Assembly: GCF_900101745.1 (NCBI RefSeq)
Contig: NZ_FNAD01000011.1
Coordinates: 62,001 to 126,000 of the forward strand
Direction of reading: 5' to 3'
Source: Glycomyces harbinensis
GTDB taxonomy: Bacteria > Actinomycetota > Actinomycetes > Mycobacteriales > Micromonosporaceae
Length of the DNA: 64,000 nt
Shown: positions 7,369-16,717 of the stretch, piece by piece
How positions within the stretch are numbered: the stretch's first letter is position 1
Layout of the letters: each line of letters begins with the position of its first letter
The notes under the pieces: generated by a model
What the model saw: only the letters and a program-made list of their open reading frames with translations
Told to the model about the DNA's origin: nothing
Databases searched by the model: none
Position numbers and translations under genes: made by a program

Positions 7369-8268
7369 TCAACCGGGCTGCGTGCGGGCGACCTGAGCGG
7401 TGAACCGCGCGACCAGGTCGTCCACGACCGCCGGGAACCGTCCGCCCCGGCGGCGCAGGAGCCGCATCGTGACGCGGGTCCGGTCGTCCTTGATGGGGCG
7501 CATGGTGATGAGGCCGCCGCGTTCGAGCGGATCCCCGTCGACGGAGTAGTCGGGCAGGATCGTCGCACCCAGCCCCTCGGCCACGAGCAGTTTGCCCATC
7601 TCGGCGCCGTCGACGCTGTGCCAGGCGGCCGGCGGGCGGCCCTCGAAGAGCTGCATCGCGAAGCGGTGCATCACGTATCCCGCCCGCATCCCGATGAAGG
7701 TCTCCGCGCGCAGGTCCTCGGCGCCGACCTCGGGCCGCGCGGCGAGCCGGTGGGAGCTGGGCAGGACCGCGACCGGGCGGCCCCGCCGGAGCACGACGCC
7801 GTCCAGGCGGGGCGGCACCGCGAAGTCGTCGAGGGTGTTGACCAGGCCTACGTCGAGGGAGCCGTCGGCGAGGCCGGTCTCGATCTCGTCCTGCTGGAGG
7901 GCGCGGACCTCGACGCGGGTGTCGGGTCGGCCGGAGCGGAAATCGCGGATGGCGGGTATGAGAAGGCTCGCGGTGCCGGCGTTGACGGTGCCGATGCGAA
8001 TCGGGCGGGCGGCCCCTGCGACGGCCGCCGACTGGAGCCGGTCGACCGCTTCGAGGACGCCGAACATGTGCTCCAGCAGCTCCTTGCCGCGCACGGTGAT
8101 CCGGGTGCCGTCGCGGCGGCGCTCCAGGAGCGTGACGCCGAGTTCGCGTTCGAGCTTGCTGATGGCCTCGCTCAGCGCGGGCTGCGAGACGTGGAGGTGC
8201 TCGCTCGCGCGCCGCAGCGACCCGTGCCGCGTGACCGCCGCGATGTACTCCAGTTGTTCGATGCGCAT
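7369..8268 (-). CDS. LysR-type regulator of the organosulfur operon
   Basis: The 299-residue LysR-type regulator has an N-terminal winged HTH (MRIEQLEYIAAVTRHGSLRR at 1-20, then the recognition helix VSQPALSEAISKLERELG) and a periplasmic-binding-like effector domain starting near residue 90 (RPIRIGTVNAG). ATG 8268 is chosen because MRIEQLEY is the canonical LysR start, although the frame is open further upstream. It is divergent from the dszC-like gene, with two inverted repeats in between. By analogy with CysB/Cbl/SfnR logic it probably activates sulfone/sulfonate use under sulfate limitation, but the effector is unknown. Confidence 0.85.
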   Translation of the reverse strand: MRIEQLEYIAAVTRHGSLRRASEHLHVSQPALSEAISKLERELGVTLLERRRDGTRITVRGKELLEHMFGVLEAVDRLQSAAVAGAARPIRIGTVNAGTASLLIPAIRDFRSGRPDTRVEVRALQQDEIETGLADGSLDVGLVNTLDDFAVPPRLDGVVLRRGRPVAVLPSSHRLAARPEVGAEDLRAETFIGMRAGYVMHRFAMQLFEGRPPAAWHSVDGAEMGKLLVAEGLGATILPDYSVDGDPLERGGLITMRPIKDDRTRVTMRLLRRRGGRFPAVVDDLVARFTAQVARTQPG

Positions 8269-8307
8269 CGTCGCCCGCCTCCGAGATTCGGTGCCGCCGA
8301 TGGGGTT

Positions 8308-8322
8308 ATCGGTCGAACCGAT
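8308..8322. promoter_or_regulatory. inverted repeat, candidate LysR autoregulatory site
   Basis: ATCGGT (8308-8313) and ACCGAT (8317-8322) form a perfect inverted repeat with a 3-bp centre, 40 bp upstream of the LysR start codon. Confidence 0.35.
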
Positions 8323-8352
8323 GGTCGAGACCTGTTCCCCGGACACATTTCC

Positions 8353-8379
8353 TAGTAATTTGATAGGAAAAGATTACTA
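8353..8379. promoter_or_regulatory. AT-rich 7-bp inverted repeat (LysR operator candidate)
   Basis: TAGTAAT (8353-8359) and ATTACTA (8373-8379) are perfect inverted arms with a 13-bp spacer, in an AT-rich island inside GC-rich DNA. It fits the T-N11-A geometry of LysR boxes and ends 20 bp before ATG 8400. The ribosome site GAGGAAGGG follows directly at 8381-8389. Confidence 0.55.
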
Positions 8380-8399
8380 CGAGGAAGGGCATCGACACA

Positions 8400-9638
8400 A
8401 TGACGAACCGACCACCGGAGCACCCGCTCGACTGGTCCTCCCGGCCCGCCACGTCCGCGGCGTGGGTCGCACGCGCCCGCGAGGTCGCCGCAAGGCTCGC
8501 GGTCGACGCCGTGGAACGCGACCGCGAGGGCGCGACGCCCTACGCGGAGGTCCAGCTGCTCAAGGACGCCGGGCTCGTCCCGCTCCTGGCCCCCGCCGAG
8601 CACGGCGGCGGCGGGCAGGACTGGACGACCGCCTACCGCGTCATCAGGGCCGTGGCCGCCGGCGACGGCTCCATCGGGCAGCTCCTGGGCTACCACTACC
8701 TGTGGGCCTGGGCCGCGCGCCTGGTCGCCACCCCCGGGCAGATCGAGGCCGTCGAGAAGCAAGCGGCCGAACAGGAGTGGTTCTTCGGCGGGGCGGTCAA
8801 CCCCCGCGACGACGACCTCGTGATCCGCGAGGAGGACGGCGAACTCGTCTTCAACGGCCGCAAGACGTTCTCCACCGGCGGGAAGGTCTCGGACGTGACC
8901 GTCCTCGAAGGGATCCTGGAGGGCACCGACCGGCACGTCTTCGCGATCGTGCCCACCGACCAGGACGGCATCGTCTTCGCCGGCGACTGGGACAACCTCG
9001 GCCAGCGCCTGACCGAGTCCGGTTCGGCCCTGATCGAGGGCGTGCGGGTCCCGTGGGAGGCCGCCGCCGGGTACGTCGCGACCGAGCAAGGCCACGAGTT
9101 CGCGCCGCGCACCTACAACACGCTCAACGTGCCGCTGATCCAGCTGGTGTTCACCAACTTCTACCTGGGGATCGCCCAGGGCGCGCTCGACACCGCCGCC
9201 GCGTACACGCGCGAGCGGACCCGCGCCTGGCCGTACGCGGCCGACCGGAAGGCGCGCGCGGTCGACGAGTTCTACATCCAGGAGACCTACGGGGGCCTGC
9301 AGTCGAAGCTGTGGGCCGCCGAGGCGCTCGCCGATCGGGCGGCGGGACTCATCGAGTCGATCAACGCGCACGCGGACGCCGTCACGCCCGAGGAGCGCGG
9401 GGAGGCCGCCGTGGTGATCGCCTCCGCGAAGCAGACCACGATCGACGCGGGGCTCGAGATCGGGACGCGGATCTTCGAGGTCACCGGCGCGCGGGCCAGC
9501 GCGAACGCGGTGGGCCTGGACCTGTTCTGGCGCAACATCAGGACCCACTCCCTGCACGACCCGGTCGCGCACAAGCGGGCCGAGGTCGGCCGGTACGCGC
9601 TGACGGGCGAGCTGCCCGAACCCACCTGGTACACGTGA
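8400..9638 (+). CDS. DszC/SfnB-like flavin-dependent monooxygenase (acyl-CoA dehydrogenase fold)
   Basis: The 412-residue enzyme has the acyl-CoA-dehydrogenase fold used by FMNH2-dependent sulfur monooxygenases such as dibenzothiophene monooxygenase DszC. Seen motifs are LLAPAEHGGGGQDW (about 61-74), GRKTFSTGG (about 158-166) for flavin binding, and the C-terminal FWRNIRTHSLHDPVAHK (about 378-394) typical of this subgroup. It lacks the catalytic Glu context of true acyl-CoA dehydrogenases. It would oxygenate a reduced sulfur compound with reduced flavin from the reductase encoded at the operon's end. It is the first gene of the LysR-controlled operon, followed after 43 bp by sfnG. Confidence 0.85.
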   Translation: MTNRPPEHPLDWSSRPATSAAWVARAREVAARLAVDAVERDREGATPYAEVQLLKDAGLVPLLAPAEHGGGGQDWTTAYRVIRAVAAGDGSIGQLLGYHYLWAWAARLVATPGQIEAVEKQAAEQEWFFGGAVNPRDDDLVIREEDGELVFNGRKTFSTGGKVSDVTVLEGILEGTDRHVFAIVPTDQDGIVFAGDWDNLGQRLTESGSALIEGVRVPWEAAAGYVATEQGHEFAPRTYNTLNVPLIQLVFTNFYLGIAQGALDTAAAYTRERTRAWPYAADRKARAVDEFYIQETYGGLQSKLWAAEALADRAAGLIESINAHADAVTPEERGEAAVVIASAKQTTIDAGLEIGTRIFEVTGARASANAVGLDLFWRNIRTHSLHDPVAHKRAEVGRYALTGELPEPTWYT

Positions 9639-9681
9639 GCGTCCTCTTCCGATCCCCCGACCGTCTCTTTTGGAGCAGCAC

Positions 9682-10788
9682 ATGAGCACACAGGCCCCCG
9701 AGCCGCTGCAATTCGCCTACTGGGTCCCGAACGTCTCCGGCGGCCTGGTCGTGTCGAAGATCGAGCAGCGCACCGACTGGAGCTATGAGTACAACGTGAA
9801 GCTCGCGCGCCTCGCCGAGGACTCGGGCTTCGCGTACGCGCTCTCGCAGGTCCGCTACATCGCCTCGTACGGGGCGGCCTACCAGCAGGAGTCCACGTCG
9901 TTCAGTCTGGCGCTGCTGCTGGCGACGCAGCGGCTCAAGGTCATCGCCGCGATCCACCCGGGCCTGTGGCATCCGGGGGTGTTCGCGAAGTGGATCGCCA
10001 CGGCCGACCAGCTCTCGGGCGGCCGGGCGGCGGTCAACGTCGTGTCCGGCTGGTTCAAGGACGAGTTCACCAAGCTCGGGGAGCCCTGGCTCGAGCACGG
10101 CGAGCGCTACCGGCGCTCGGAGGAGTTCATCCGCTACGTCAAGGAGATCTGGACGAGCGATCACGCCGAGTTCAACGGCGACTTCTACCGGCTCCACGAC
10201 TTCGACCTCAAGCCCAAGCCCGTGGTCGGCGAGGGCCGCGCGCATCCGGAGATCTTCCAGGGCGGCAACTCGATCGACGCGCGCGGCATGGCCGGCCGGG
10301 TCTCGGACTGGTACTTCGCGAACGGGAACTCCCCCGACGCGATCGGGGCCCAGATCCGGGACGTCCGCGAGGTCGCCGGGCTCCACGGCCGCACCGTCCG
10401 CTTCGGCGTCAACGGGTTCCTCATCGCCCGCGACACCGAGGGCGAAGCCCGGAAGGTGCTGCGGGAGATCATCGACAAGGCCGACCGGGAGGCCGTCGAG
10501 GGCTTCGGCGCCGCGGTCAGGCAGGCCGGGCAGTCCACGCACGACAAGCAGGGCATGTGGCAGGACTCGGCCTTCGAGGATCTCGTCCAGTACAACGACG
10601 GATTCCGCACGGGCCTGATCGGCACGCCCGAGCAGATCGCGCACCGCATCCTGGAGTACAAGCGGCGCGGGGCGAACCTCCTGCTGCTGGGCTTCCTGCA
10701 CTACCTGGAGGACGTCGAGTACTTCGGCAAGCGCGTCCTGCCGATCGTGCGGGAGCTCGAAGCGGCCGAGCTGGAGCGGGTGCCGTGA
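9682..10788 (+). CDS. sfnG: FMNH2-dependent dimethylsulfone monooxygenase SfnG
   Basis: The 368-residue luciferase-like TIM-barrel flavoprotein closely follows SfnG. It starts with FAYWVPNVSGGLVVSKIEQR (11-30), followed by VNVVSGWFKDEFTKLGEPWLEH, HPEIFQGGNS and the late SFEDLVQYNDGFRT-like AFEDLVQYNDGFRT. SfnG converts dimethylsulfone to methanesulfinate plus formaldehyde using FMNH2 and O2. ATG 9682 is preceded by GGAG and starts MSTQAPE. Its stop overlaps the GTG of the next gene (GTGA), showing translational coupling. Confidence 0.93.
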   Translation: MSTQAPEPLQFAYWVPNVSGGLVVSKIEQRTDWSYEYNVKLARLAEDSGFAYALSQVRYIASYGAAYQQESTSFSLALLLATQRLKVIAAIHPGLWHPGVFAKWIATADQLSGGRAAVNVVSGWFKDEFTKLGEPWLEHGERYRRSEEFIRYVKEIWTSDHAEFNGDFYRLHDFDLKPKPVVGEGRAHPEIFQGGNSIDARGMAGRVSDWYFANGNSPDAIGAQIRDVREVAGLHGRTVRFGVNGFLIARDTEGEARKVLREIIDKADREAVEGFGAAVRQAGQSTHDKQGMWQDSAFEDLVQYNDGFRTGLIGTPEQIAHRILEYKRRGANLLLLGFLHYLEDVEYFGKRVLPIVRELEAAELERVP

Positions 10789-11984
10789 GCGAGCCCGCCT
10801 GTACCGTGCCGGTGCTCGACGCCGCGGCCGCGGTGGCCGCGGCGTCGAGCCTGGCCGGGGAGTTCGCGGCGGGCGCCGCCGAGCGCGACGCCCGCCGGTC
10901 CCTGCCGTACGCCGAGATCGACCGGCTCTCGGCTTCGGGGCTGCTGGCAGTCACCGTTCCGGCCGCCCACGGCGGCGCGGACCTCGACGCCGCGACGGTG
11001 GCCGAGGTCTTCCGGCACCTCGCCGCCGGCGACCCGAACATCGCGCAGATCCCCCACAGCCACTTCGTGTACGTCAACCAGCTGCGCCTGCGCGGCGATG
11101 CGGGCCAGCAGGCGCGGCTGTTCGCGGAGGTGCTGCGCGGCAAGCGGTTCGGGAACGCCCAGACGGAGTTCGGGACACGGCACGTGCGCGACCACCGGAC
11201 CGCGCTGACGCCGGACGGGGCGGGCCGCTGGCGGTTGAACGGCACGAAGTTCTACTGCACCGGTGCGCTGTTCGCCGACTGGATCCCGGTGCTGGCGCAC
11301 CTGGGGGTCGAGGGGCCGATGCATGTGGCGTGGGTCCGGCGGGACACCGAGGGCGTCGAGGTGGTGGACGACTGGGACGGCATCGGCCAGCGCACCACCG
11401 CGAGCGGCACGGTGCACCTGCGGAACGTCGCGGTCGCCGACGAGTGGATCACGCCGTACGCGTCCACGTTCGAGGCCCCGCAGACGTACGGGGCGTTCGC
11501 GCAGGTCCTCCACGCGGCCATCGACGCCGGGATCGCCAGGGCGGCACTGGAGGAGGCGGCGGCGTTCGTGCGCACGAAGTCGCGGCCGTACCCGGACGCG
11601 GGCGTGGAGCGGGCCGCGGACGATCCGCTGACGGTGCACGCGTTCGGGGAGATGGAGCTGGCGCTGCGCGGCGCCGAGGCGCTGCTGCGGGAGGCGGCGT
11701 CCGCTGTGGACGCCGCGAACGCAGATCTTTCGGAGGCGAGCGCGGCCGCGGCGAGCCTGGCCGTGGCGGCGGCGAGGGCCGCGACCGCGACCACCGCCGT
11801 GGACGTCGCGAGCCGGGTGTTCGCGGTCGCCGGGACCCGCAGCGCCCTCGCGGGGCTCAACCTGGACCGGCACTGGCGCAACGCCCGCATCCACACCCTG
11901 CACGACCCGGCGGCCTGGAAGGTCCAGCACCTGGGCCACTGGGCCCTCCACGGGGCGCCCCCGCCCCGGCACGGCCAACTCTGA
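10785..11984 (+). CDS. sfnB: SfnB-family sulfur monooxygenase (acyl-CoA dehydrogenase fold)
   Basis: The 399-residue protein is a second acyl-CoA-dehydrogenase-fold flavoprotein of the SfnB/DszC type. It carries LLAVTVPAAHGGADLD (about 47-62), QTEFGTRHVRDHRTAL (about 126-141), LNGTKFYCTGALFADW and HWRNARIHTLHDPAAWK at the C terminus. SfnB is found with SfnG in dimethylsulfone-using bacteria; its exact reaction is less clear. It starts at GTG 10785 inside the sfnG stop codon. It is distinct from the first operon gene, so the operon holds two paralogous oxygenases of this fold. Confidence 0.85.
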   Translation: MSEPACTVPVLDAAAAVAAASSLAGEFAAGAAERDARRSLPYAEIDRLSASGLLAVTVPAAHGGADLDAATVAEVFRHLAAGDPNIAQIPHSHFVYVNQLRLRGDAGQQARLFAEVLRGKRFGNAQTEFGTRHVRDHRTALTPDGAGRWRLNGTKFYCTGALFADWIPVLAHLGVEGPMHVAWVRRDTEGVEVVDDWDGIGQRTTASGTVHLRNVAVADEWITPYASTFEAPQTYGAFAQVLHAAIDAGIARAALEEAAAFVRTKSRPYPDAGVERAADDPLTVHAFGEMELALRGAEALLREAASAVDAANADLSEASAAAASLAVAAARAATATTAVDVASRVFAVAGTRSALAGLNLDRHWRNARIHTLHDPAAWKVQHLGHWALHGAPPPRHGQL

Positions 11985-11994
11985 GGAGGTTTCG

Positions 11995-13128
11995 TTGAGC
12001 GCGTTGCAGTTTCACTGGTTCCTGCCCACGAACGGCGGTGACGGCCGGCAGGTCGTGGACGGCGGCCACGGGGTCGACCCGGGCCGCTCGTCGCGGCCGG
12101 CGTCGGTGTCCTACCTGGGGCAGGTGGCGAGGGCGGCCGAGGACAACGGGTTCGCGGCGGCGCTGACGCCGACGGGCGCGTGGTGCGAGGACGCCTGGGT
12201 GTCCACGGCCATGCTGTCGCAGGTGTCCGACCGCTTGAAGTTCCTGGTGGCGTTCCGGCCCGGGAGCGTCTCGCCGTTCCTGGCCGCGCAGATGGCGGGG
12301 ACGTTCCAGCATCTGACGGGCGGCCGGCTGCTGCTCAACATCGTGACCGGCGGTGAGTCCCACGAGCAGCGGATGTACGGCGACTTCGAGGACAAGGACG
12401 CTCGCTACGAGCGGTGCGGGGAGTTCCTGCACATCGTGCGGCGCCTGTGGGCCGGCGAGACGGTCGACTTCGCGGGGAGGCACCTGCGCGTCGAGGGCGC
12501 GCGGCTCGCGCAGCTGCCCGAACCGGTTCCAAAAGTCTACTTCGGAGGATCGTCACCGGCGGCCGGGCGCGTCGCGGCCGAGCACGCCGACGTGTACCTG
12601 ACCTGGGGCGAACCGCCCGGGGCCGTGGCGGCGAAGGTCGCCTGGATCAGAGGGCTCGCCGGCGGCAGGCCGATCCGCTTCGGCCTGCGCGTCCACGTGA
12701 TCAACCGCGACACGTCCGCCGAGGCCTGGGCCGAGGCCGAGCGCCTGCTGGCCGGGATCGGCGAGGACGACATCGCGCGGGTCCGGGCGGGCCTGCGGCG
12801 CAGCGAGTCCGAGGGCCAGCGCCGGATGCTCGACCTCAACGGCGGCACCAAGCACGGCCTGGAGGTCCACCCGGGCCTGTGGGCGGGGATCGGCCTGGTC
12901 CGCGGCGGCGCGGGGACGGCGCTGGTCGGCTCGCACGCCGAAGTCGCCGACCTCATCGAGGAGTACCGGCAAGTCGGGATCGAGGAGTTCGTGCTCTCGG
13001 CCTACCCGCACCTGGAGGGCGCGTACTGGTTCGGCGAAGGCGTCCTGCCGGAGCTGGAGCGGCGCGGCCTGTGGTCGCATCCCGCGCCGCGGCGAAACCG
13101 CGTCGCGGCCGTCCCTTTCGCGAACTGA
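11995..13128 (+). CDS. ssuD: FMNH2-dependent alkanesulfonate monooxygenase SsuD
   Basis: The 377-residue luciferase-fold enzyme has the SsuD hallmarks: LQFHWFLPTNGGDGR at the start, SLSRPASVSYL-like SSRPASVSYLGQVARAAE, FLVAFRPGSVSP, LLLNIVTGGESHEQR, PKVYFGGSSPAA and LSAYPHLEGAYWFGEGVLP. It releases sulfite from alkanesulfonates by FMNH2-dependent oxygenation to an aldehyde. Translation starts at a rare TTG (11995) supported by GAGGAGG seven bases upstream. With SfnG it completes a route from dimethylsulfone via methanesulfinate/methanesulfonate to sulfite. No ssuABC transporter is seen nearby. Confidence 0.92.
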   Translation: MSALQFHWFLPTNGGDGRQVVDGGHGVDPGRSSRPASVSYLGQVARAAEDNGFAAALTPTGAWCEDAWVSTAMLSQVSDRLKFLVAFRPGSVSPFLAAQMAGTFQHLTGGRLLLNIVTGGESHEQRMYGDFEDKDARYERCGEFLHIVRRLWAGETVDFAGRHLRVEGARLAQLPEPVPKVYFGGSSPAAGRVAAEHADVYLTWGEPPGAVAAKVAWIRGLAGGRPIRFGLRVHVINRDTSAEAWAEAERLLAGIGEDDIARVRAGLRRSESEGQRRMLDLNGGTKHGLEVHPGLWAGIGLVRGGAGTALVGSHAEVADLIEEYRQVGIEEFVLSAYPHLEGAYWFGEGVLPELERRGLWSHPAPRRNRVAAVPFAN

Positions 13129-13151
13129 CCCGACACCTCAGGAGGCACCCC

Positions 13152-13643
13152 ATGACCCTGCCCACCAACCAGGACCTCGACCCGCGCCGGCTGCGGGAGG
13201 CGTTCGGGCTCTTCCCCACCGGGGTCGTGGCCGTCGCCGCATCCGTCGACGGGCGCGTCGCCGGCCTGGCGGCGAGCTCGTTCACCTCGGTGAGCCTGAA
13301 CCCGCCGCTGGTGTCGTTCTCGATCGCGACCGCCTCGAAGACCTGGCCGGACCTGCGGCGGGCGGCCCACCTGGGCCTGACGGTCCTCGCCGACCACCAC
13401 GCCGCGGTGTGCCGCCGGCTCGCCGGGGACCCGGCGCGGCGCTTCGACGGCCTCGCGCTCAGCGCCACCGCCGAGGGCGCGGTGACGCTCGACGACGGTC
13501 TGGCGCGCTTCGACTGCTCGGTGTACCGGGAGGTGGAGGCCGGGGACCACATCATCGTCCTGCTGCGGCTGCACGCGGTCGAGCACTCCGACACGCCCGG
13601 GCCGCTGGTCTTCCACCGCAGCGGATTCAGCCGTCTCGCATGA
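13152..13643 (+). CDS. flavin reductase (HpaC/flavin-reductase-like domain)
   Basis: The 163-residue split-barrel protein matches the flavin reductase-like domain: LREAFGLFPTGVVAVAAS (about 14-31), GLAASSFTSVSLNPPLVSFSI (here cited in part, AASSFTSVSLNPP) and a C-terminal VYREVEAGDHIIVLLRL with the conserved GDH. It would supply FMNH2 from NAD(P)H to the four monooxygenases upstream. This takes the role SsuE plays in enterics but uses an unrelated fold. ATG 13152 is preceded by GGAGG. It is the last gene of the operon and converges on the MFS exporter gene. Confidence 0.88.
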   Translation: MTLPTNQDLDPRRLREAFGLFPTGVVAVAASVDGRVAGLAASSFTSVSLNPPLVSFSIATASKTWPDLRRAAHLGLTVLADHHAAVCRRLAGDPARRFDGLALSATAEGAVTLDDGLARFDCSVYREVEAGDHIIVLLRLHAVEHSDTPGPLVFHRSGFSRLA

Positions 13644-13680
13644 GCATCGTGCCAGCCGTTCGTCGGATGCGTACGCGGAT

Positions 13681-14916
13681 TCAGCTCTCGATCGTCTTCA
13701 AGCGCCTGACGGGCGAGACCAGCAGCAGGATCGTCCCGGCGGCCACCGGGACCGACAGCAGCAGGAAGGCGTTCTGGACGCCGACGAGATCGGCCAGTCC
13801 CCCGGCCGCCAGCGCGCCGACGGGCGCCCCGCCCCAGGCGATCATGCGCCCGGTCGTGTTCACCCTGCCCTGCAAGGCGTCCGGGGTGAGCAGCTGCCGG
13901 ACGGTGATGCCGTTGACGACGGCCGCGGTATGGGCGAAGTCCCAGGCGATCCAGGCCGCGACGGCCAGGGCGAAGCCCGCCGGGCCGGGTCCGGCCGCGG
14001 CGAGGGCGACGACCATGGTCAGTTCCAGGAGATACGCGGCGATGGAGACGGGGCCGTGCCCGAAGCGGGCCGTGAAGCGGCCGAGGAGCATCGCACCAAA
14101 GAGGGAGCCGACGGCGGTGGCGCTGTAGAGCAGGCCGAGCTCCCAGTCGCGAACGTCCAGGAGGACGTCGGCGTGGACGACGATGAGGCCGAGGGCGCCA
14201 CCGCCGGTGCAGGCGATCCCGAAGCCTGCGAAGGTGAGTGCGCGGATGCGCGGCTCGGACCAGATGAACCGCAGGCCTTCGGCGATGTCCGCGCGGATGC
14301 TCGCCGCCTTGGCCGCGGCGCGCCCGGGCAGGGCCAGGCGGCGCAGCAGGAGTGCCGAGGCGGCGAAGGTCAGCGCGTTGATCCCGATGACGGCCTCCGG
14401 TCCGACCGCGCTCGCGAGCAGGCCGCCGAGTGCCGGTGCGGCGATGCCGACCACGGTGGTGGTGGAGAAGATCAGCGAGTTCGCCTGCTGGAGGCGCTCT
14501 CGGCCGACGATCTGGGGCAGGGCACCGAAGGCGGCGGCGTCGAACCAGACGAACGCGGTCCCGGTGAGGACGACGACGGCGAGGACGTGGGCGGCGGTGA
14601 CGGTGCCGAAGGCGGCGGCCGACGGGACGGTGGCGAGCAGTGCCGCGGCGGCCGCGTCGGCGCCGACCATGAGCCGGCGCCGGTCGACCCGGTCCGCGTA
14701 CGCCCCGGCGAACAGCCCGAACAGCAGATAGGGGGCGAGGGACAGGCCGGAGGCGGCGGCCGTCGCGGTGGCCGAGCCGGTGCGTTCCCACACCAGCATC
14801 GGTACGGCCACCCCGGAGGCGGCCGTACCGACGAGGCTGGTCGTGCGCGCGGCGTACCAGCGGCGGAATCCGGGGAGGGCGAGCAGGTCGCGACCCGCCC
14901 GCCGGGTGGCGGTCAT
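13681..14916 (-). CDS. MFS exporter, enterobactin-exporter (EntS) type
   Basis: The 411-residue protein has about 10-12 hydrophobic segments and the MFS_3 signature: LVGTAASGVAVPMLVWERTGS, then GAYADRVDRRRLM in loop 2-3. The EntS-like subgroup exports siderophores. Its ATG 14916 overlaps the stop of the upstream binding-protein gene (ATGA), so it belongs to the uptake operon. This placement suggests that it secretes the ligand that the ABC system re-imports, although no biosynthesis genes are in the window. Confidence 0.8.
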   Translation of the reverse strand: MTATRRAGRDLLALPGFRRWYAARTTSLVGTAASGVAVPMLVWERTGSATATAAASGLSLAPYLLFGLFAGAYADRVDRRRLMVGADAAAAALLATVPSAAAFGTVTAAHVLAVVVLTGTAFVWFDAAAFGALPQIVGRERLQQANSLIFSTTTVVGIAAPALGGLLASAVGPEAVIGINALTFAASALLLRRLALPGRAAAKAASIRADIAEGLRFIWSEPRIRALTFAGFGIACTGGGALGLIVVHADVLLDVRDWELGLLYSATAVGSLFGAMLLGRFTARFGHGPVSIAAYLLELTMVVALAAAGPGPAGFALAVAAWIAWDFAHTAAVVNGITVRQLLTPDALQGRVNTTGRMIAWGGAPVGALAAGGLADLVGVQNAFLLLSVPVAAGTILLLVSPVRRLKTIES

Positions 14917-15919
14917 TCCTGGAAGGCCTCGGGGTAAAGGCCCGCGGCGATGGCGCGGACGGCGTCGATGTTGCTGAGGGAGCCGGGGTAGACGTCGGAG
15001 CCGGAGATGACCACGATGCGGTCGTTCGCCACGGCGCTCACCTCGGGCAGGGTCCGCGCCAGATAGTCGCGGGTGGTCTGCTCGTGCTCGGCGTCCCTGG
15101 CGGCGAACACGATGACCTCGGGGTCGGCGGCGGCCAGGGCCTCGGGGTTGATCTGGGCGGCGAAGAAGGAGGCGAACTCGGGGTCTTCGGGGCCGAAGAC
15201 GTTCTCGCCGCCGGCGCGGGCGATCATGTCGTACTCGATGCCGGCGCCGATGGCGGTGAGGGCGTCGCCTTCGACGTAGACCTGAGCGACGGTGGGCCGC
15301 TCCAGCCCGGCGATGCGGCCCGCGACGTCGTCGAGCGTCGCGTGGGCCCCGTCCGCGAGCGCGGCGGCCTCGTCCTCGACGTCGAAGATCTTCCCGAGGT
15401 TGTCCAGGTCGGTGAACAGGTCGTCGACGGTGCCCGCCATGCGGCGCTCGGGGCAGCCGCCGGTGGCGGTGTAGGCGGCGACGCCGGCCTCGGCGAGCTG
15501 CTCGTGGCTGGCGAAGCCCTGCTCGGCGGTGAACTCGTAGTCGGTGGGCGAGTACACGAAGTCGGGTTCGACGTCGAGGAGCGCTTCGCGGGCGGGCGGG
15601 GTGTCCTCGCTGATGACGGGGATGTCGGCGGCGAGGGAGGCGAGGTCGTCGCTGAGCGGGGCGGTGGCGGTCTGGGCCTGCCCGACGATGCGGTCGGCCA
15701 GGCCCAGGCGCAGGAGCAGCTCGGTCTGGGTGGGGCTGAGGCCGACGACGGCGTCCGGCGCGCCGTCCACGGTGATCTCGCGGCCGCAGTTCTCGACGGT
15801 CAGGGCCTCGCCGGTGGCGGCGGGGCCGGCGTCGGCGACGTCGGAGCCGCAGGCGCTCAGGGCGATGGCGGCGCCGAGTGCCGCGGCGGCGGCCGCGGTG
15901 CGGCGGGCGGGACGGGTGT

Positions 15920-15923
<4 letters not shown>
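14913..15923 (-). CDS. iron-siderophore/cobalamin-type ABC transporter substrate-binding lipoprotein
   Basis: The 336-residue protein begins with an Ala-rich signal peptide ending in the lipobox LSAC (Cys about 25), so it should be anchored outside the membrane. The rest is a FecB/BtuF-like periplasmic-binding domain with VVGLSPTQTELLLRLGLADRIVG-type N lobe (cited in part, LSPTQTELLLRLG), VEPDFVYSP and the C-lobe VIVFAARDAEHEQTT. It captures a metal chelate for the FecCD permease. It starts 4 bp within the end of the ATPase gene and overlaps the exporter gene at the other side, so all four genes are coupled. Confidence 0.85.
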
Positions 15924-16713
<790 letters not shown>

Positions 16714-16717
<4 letters not shown>

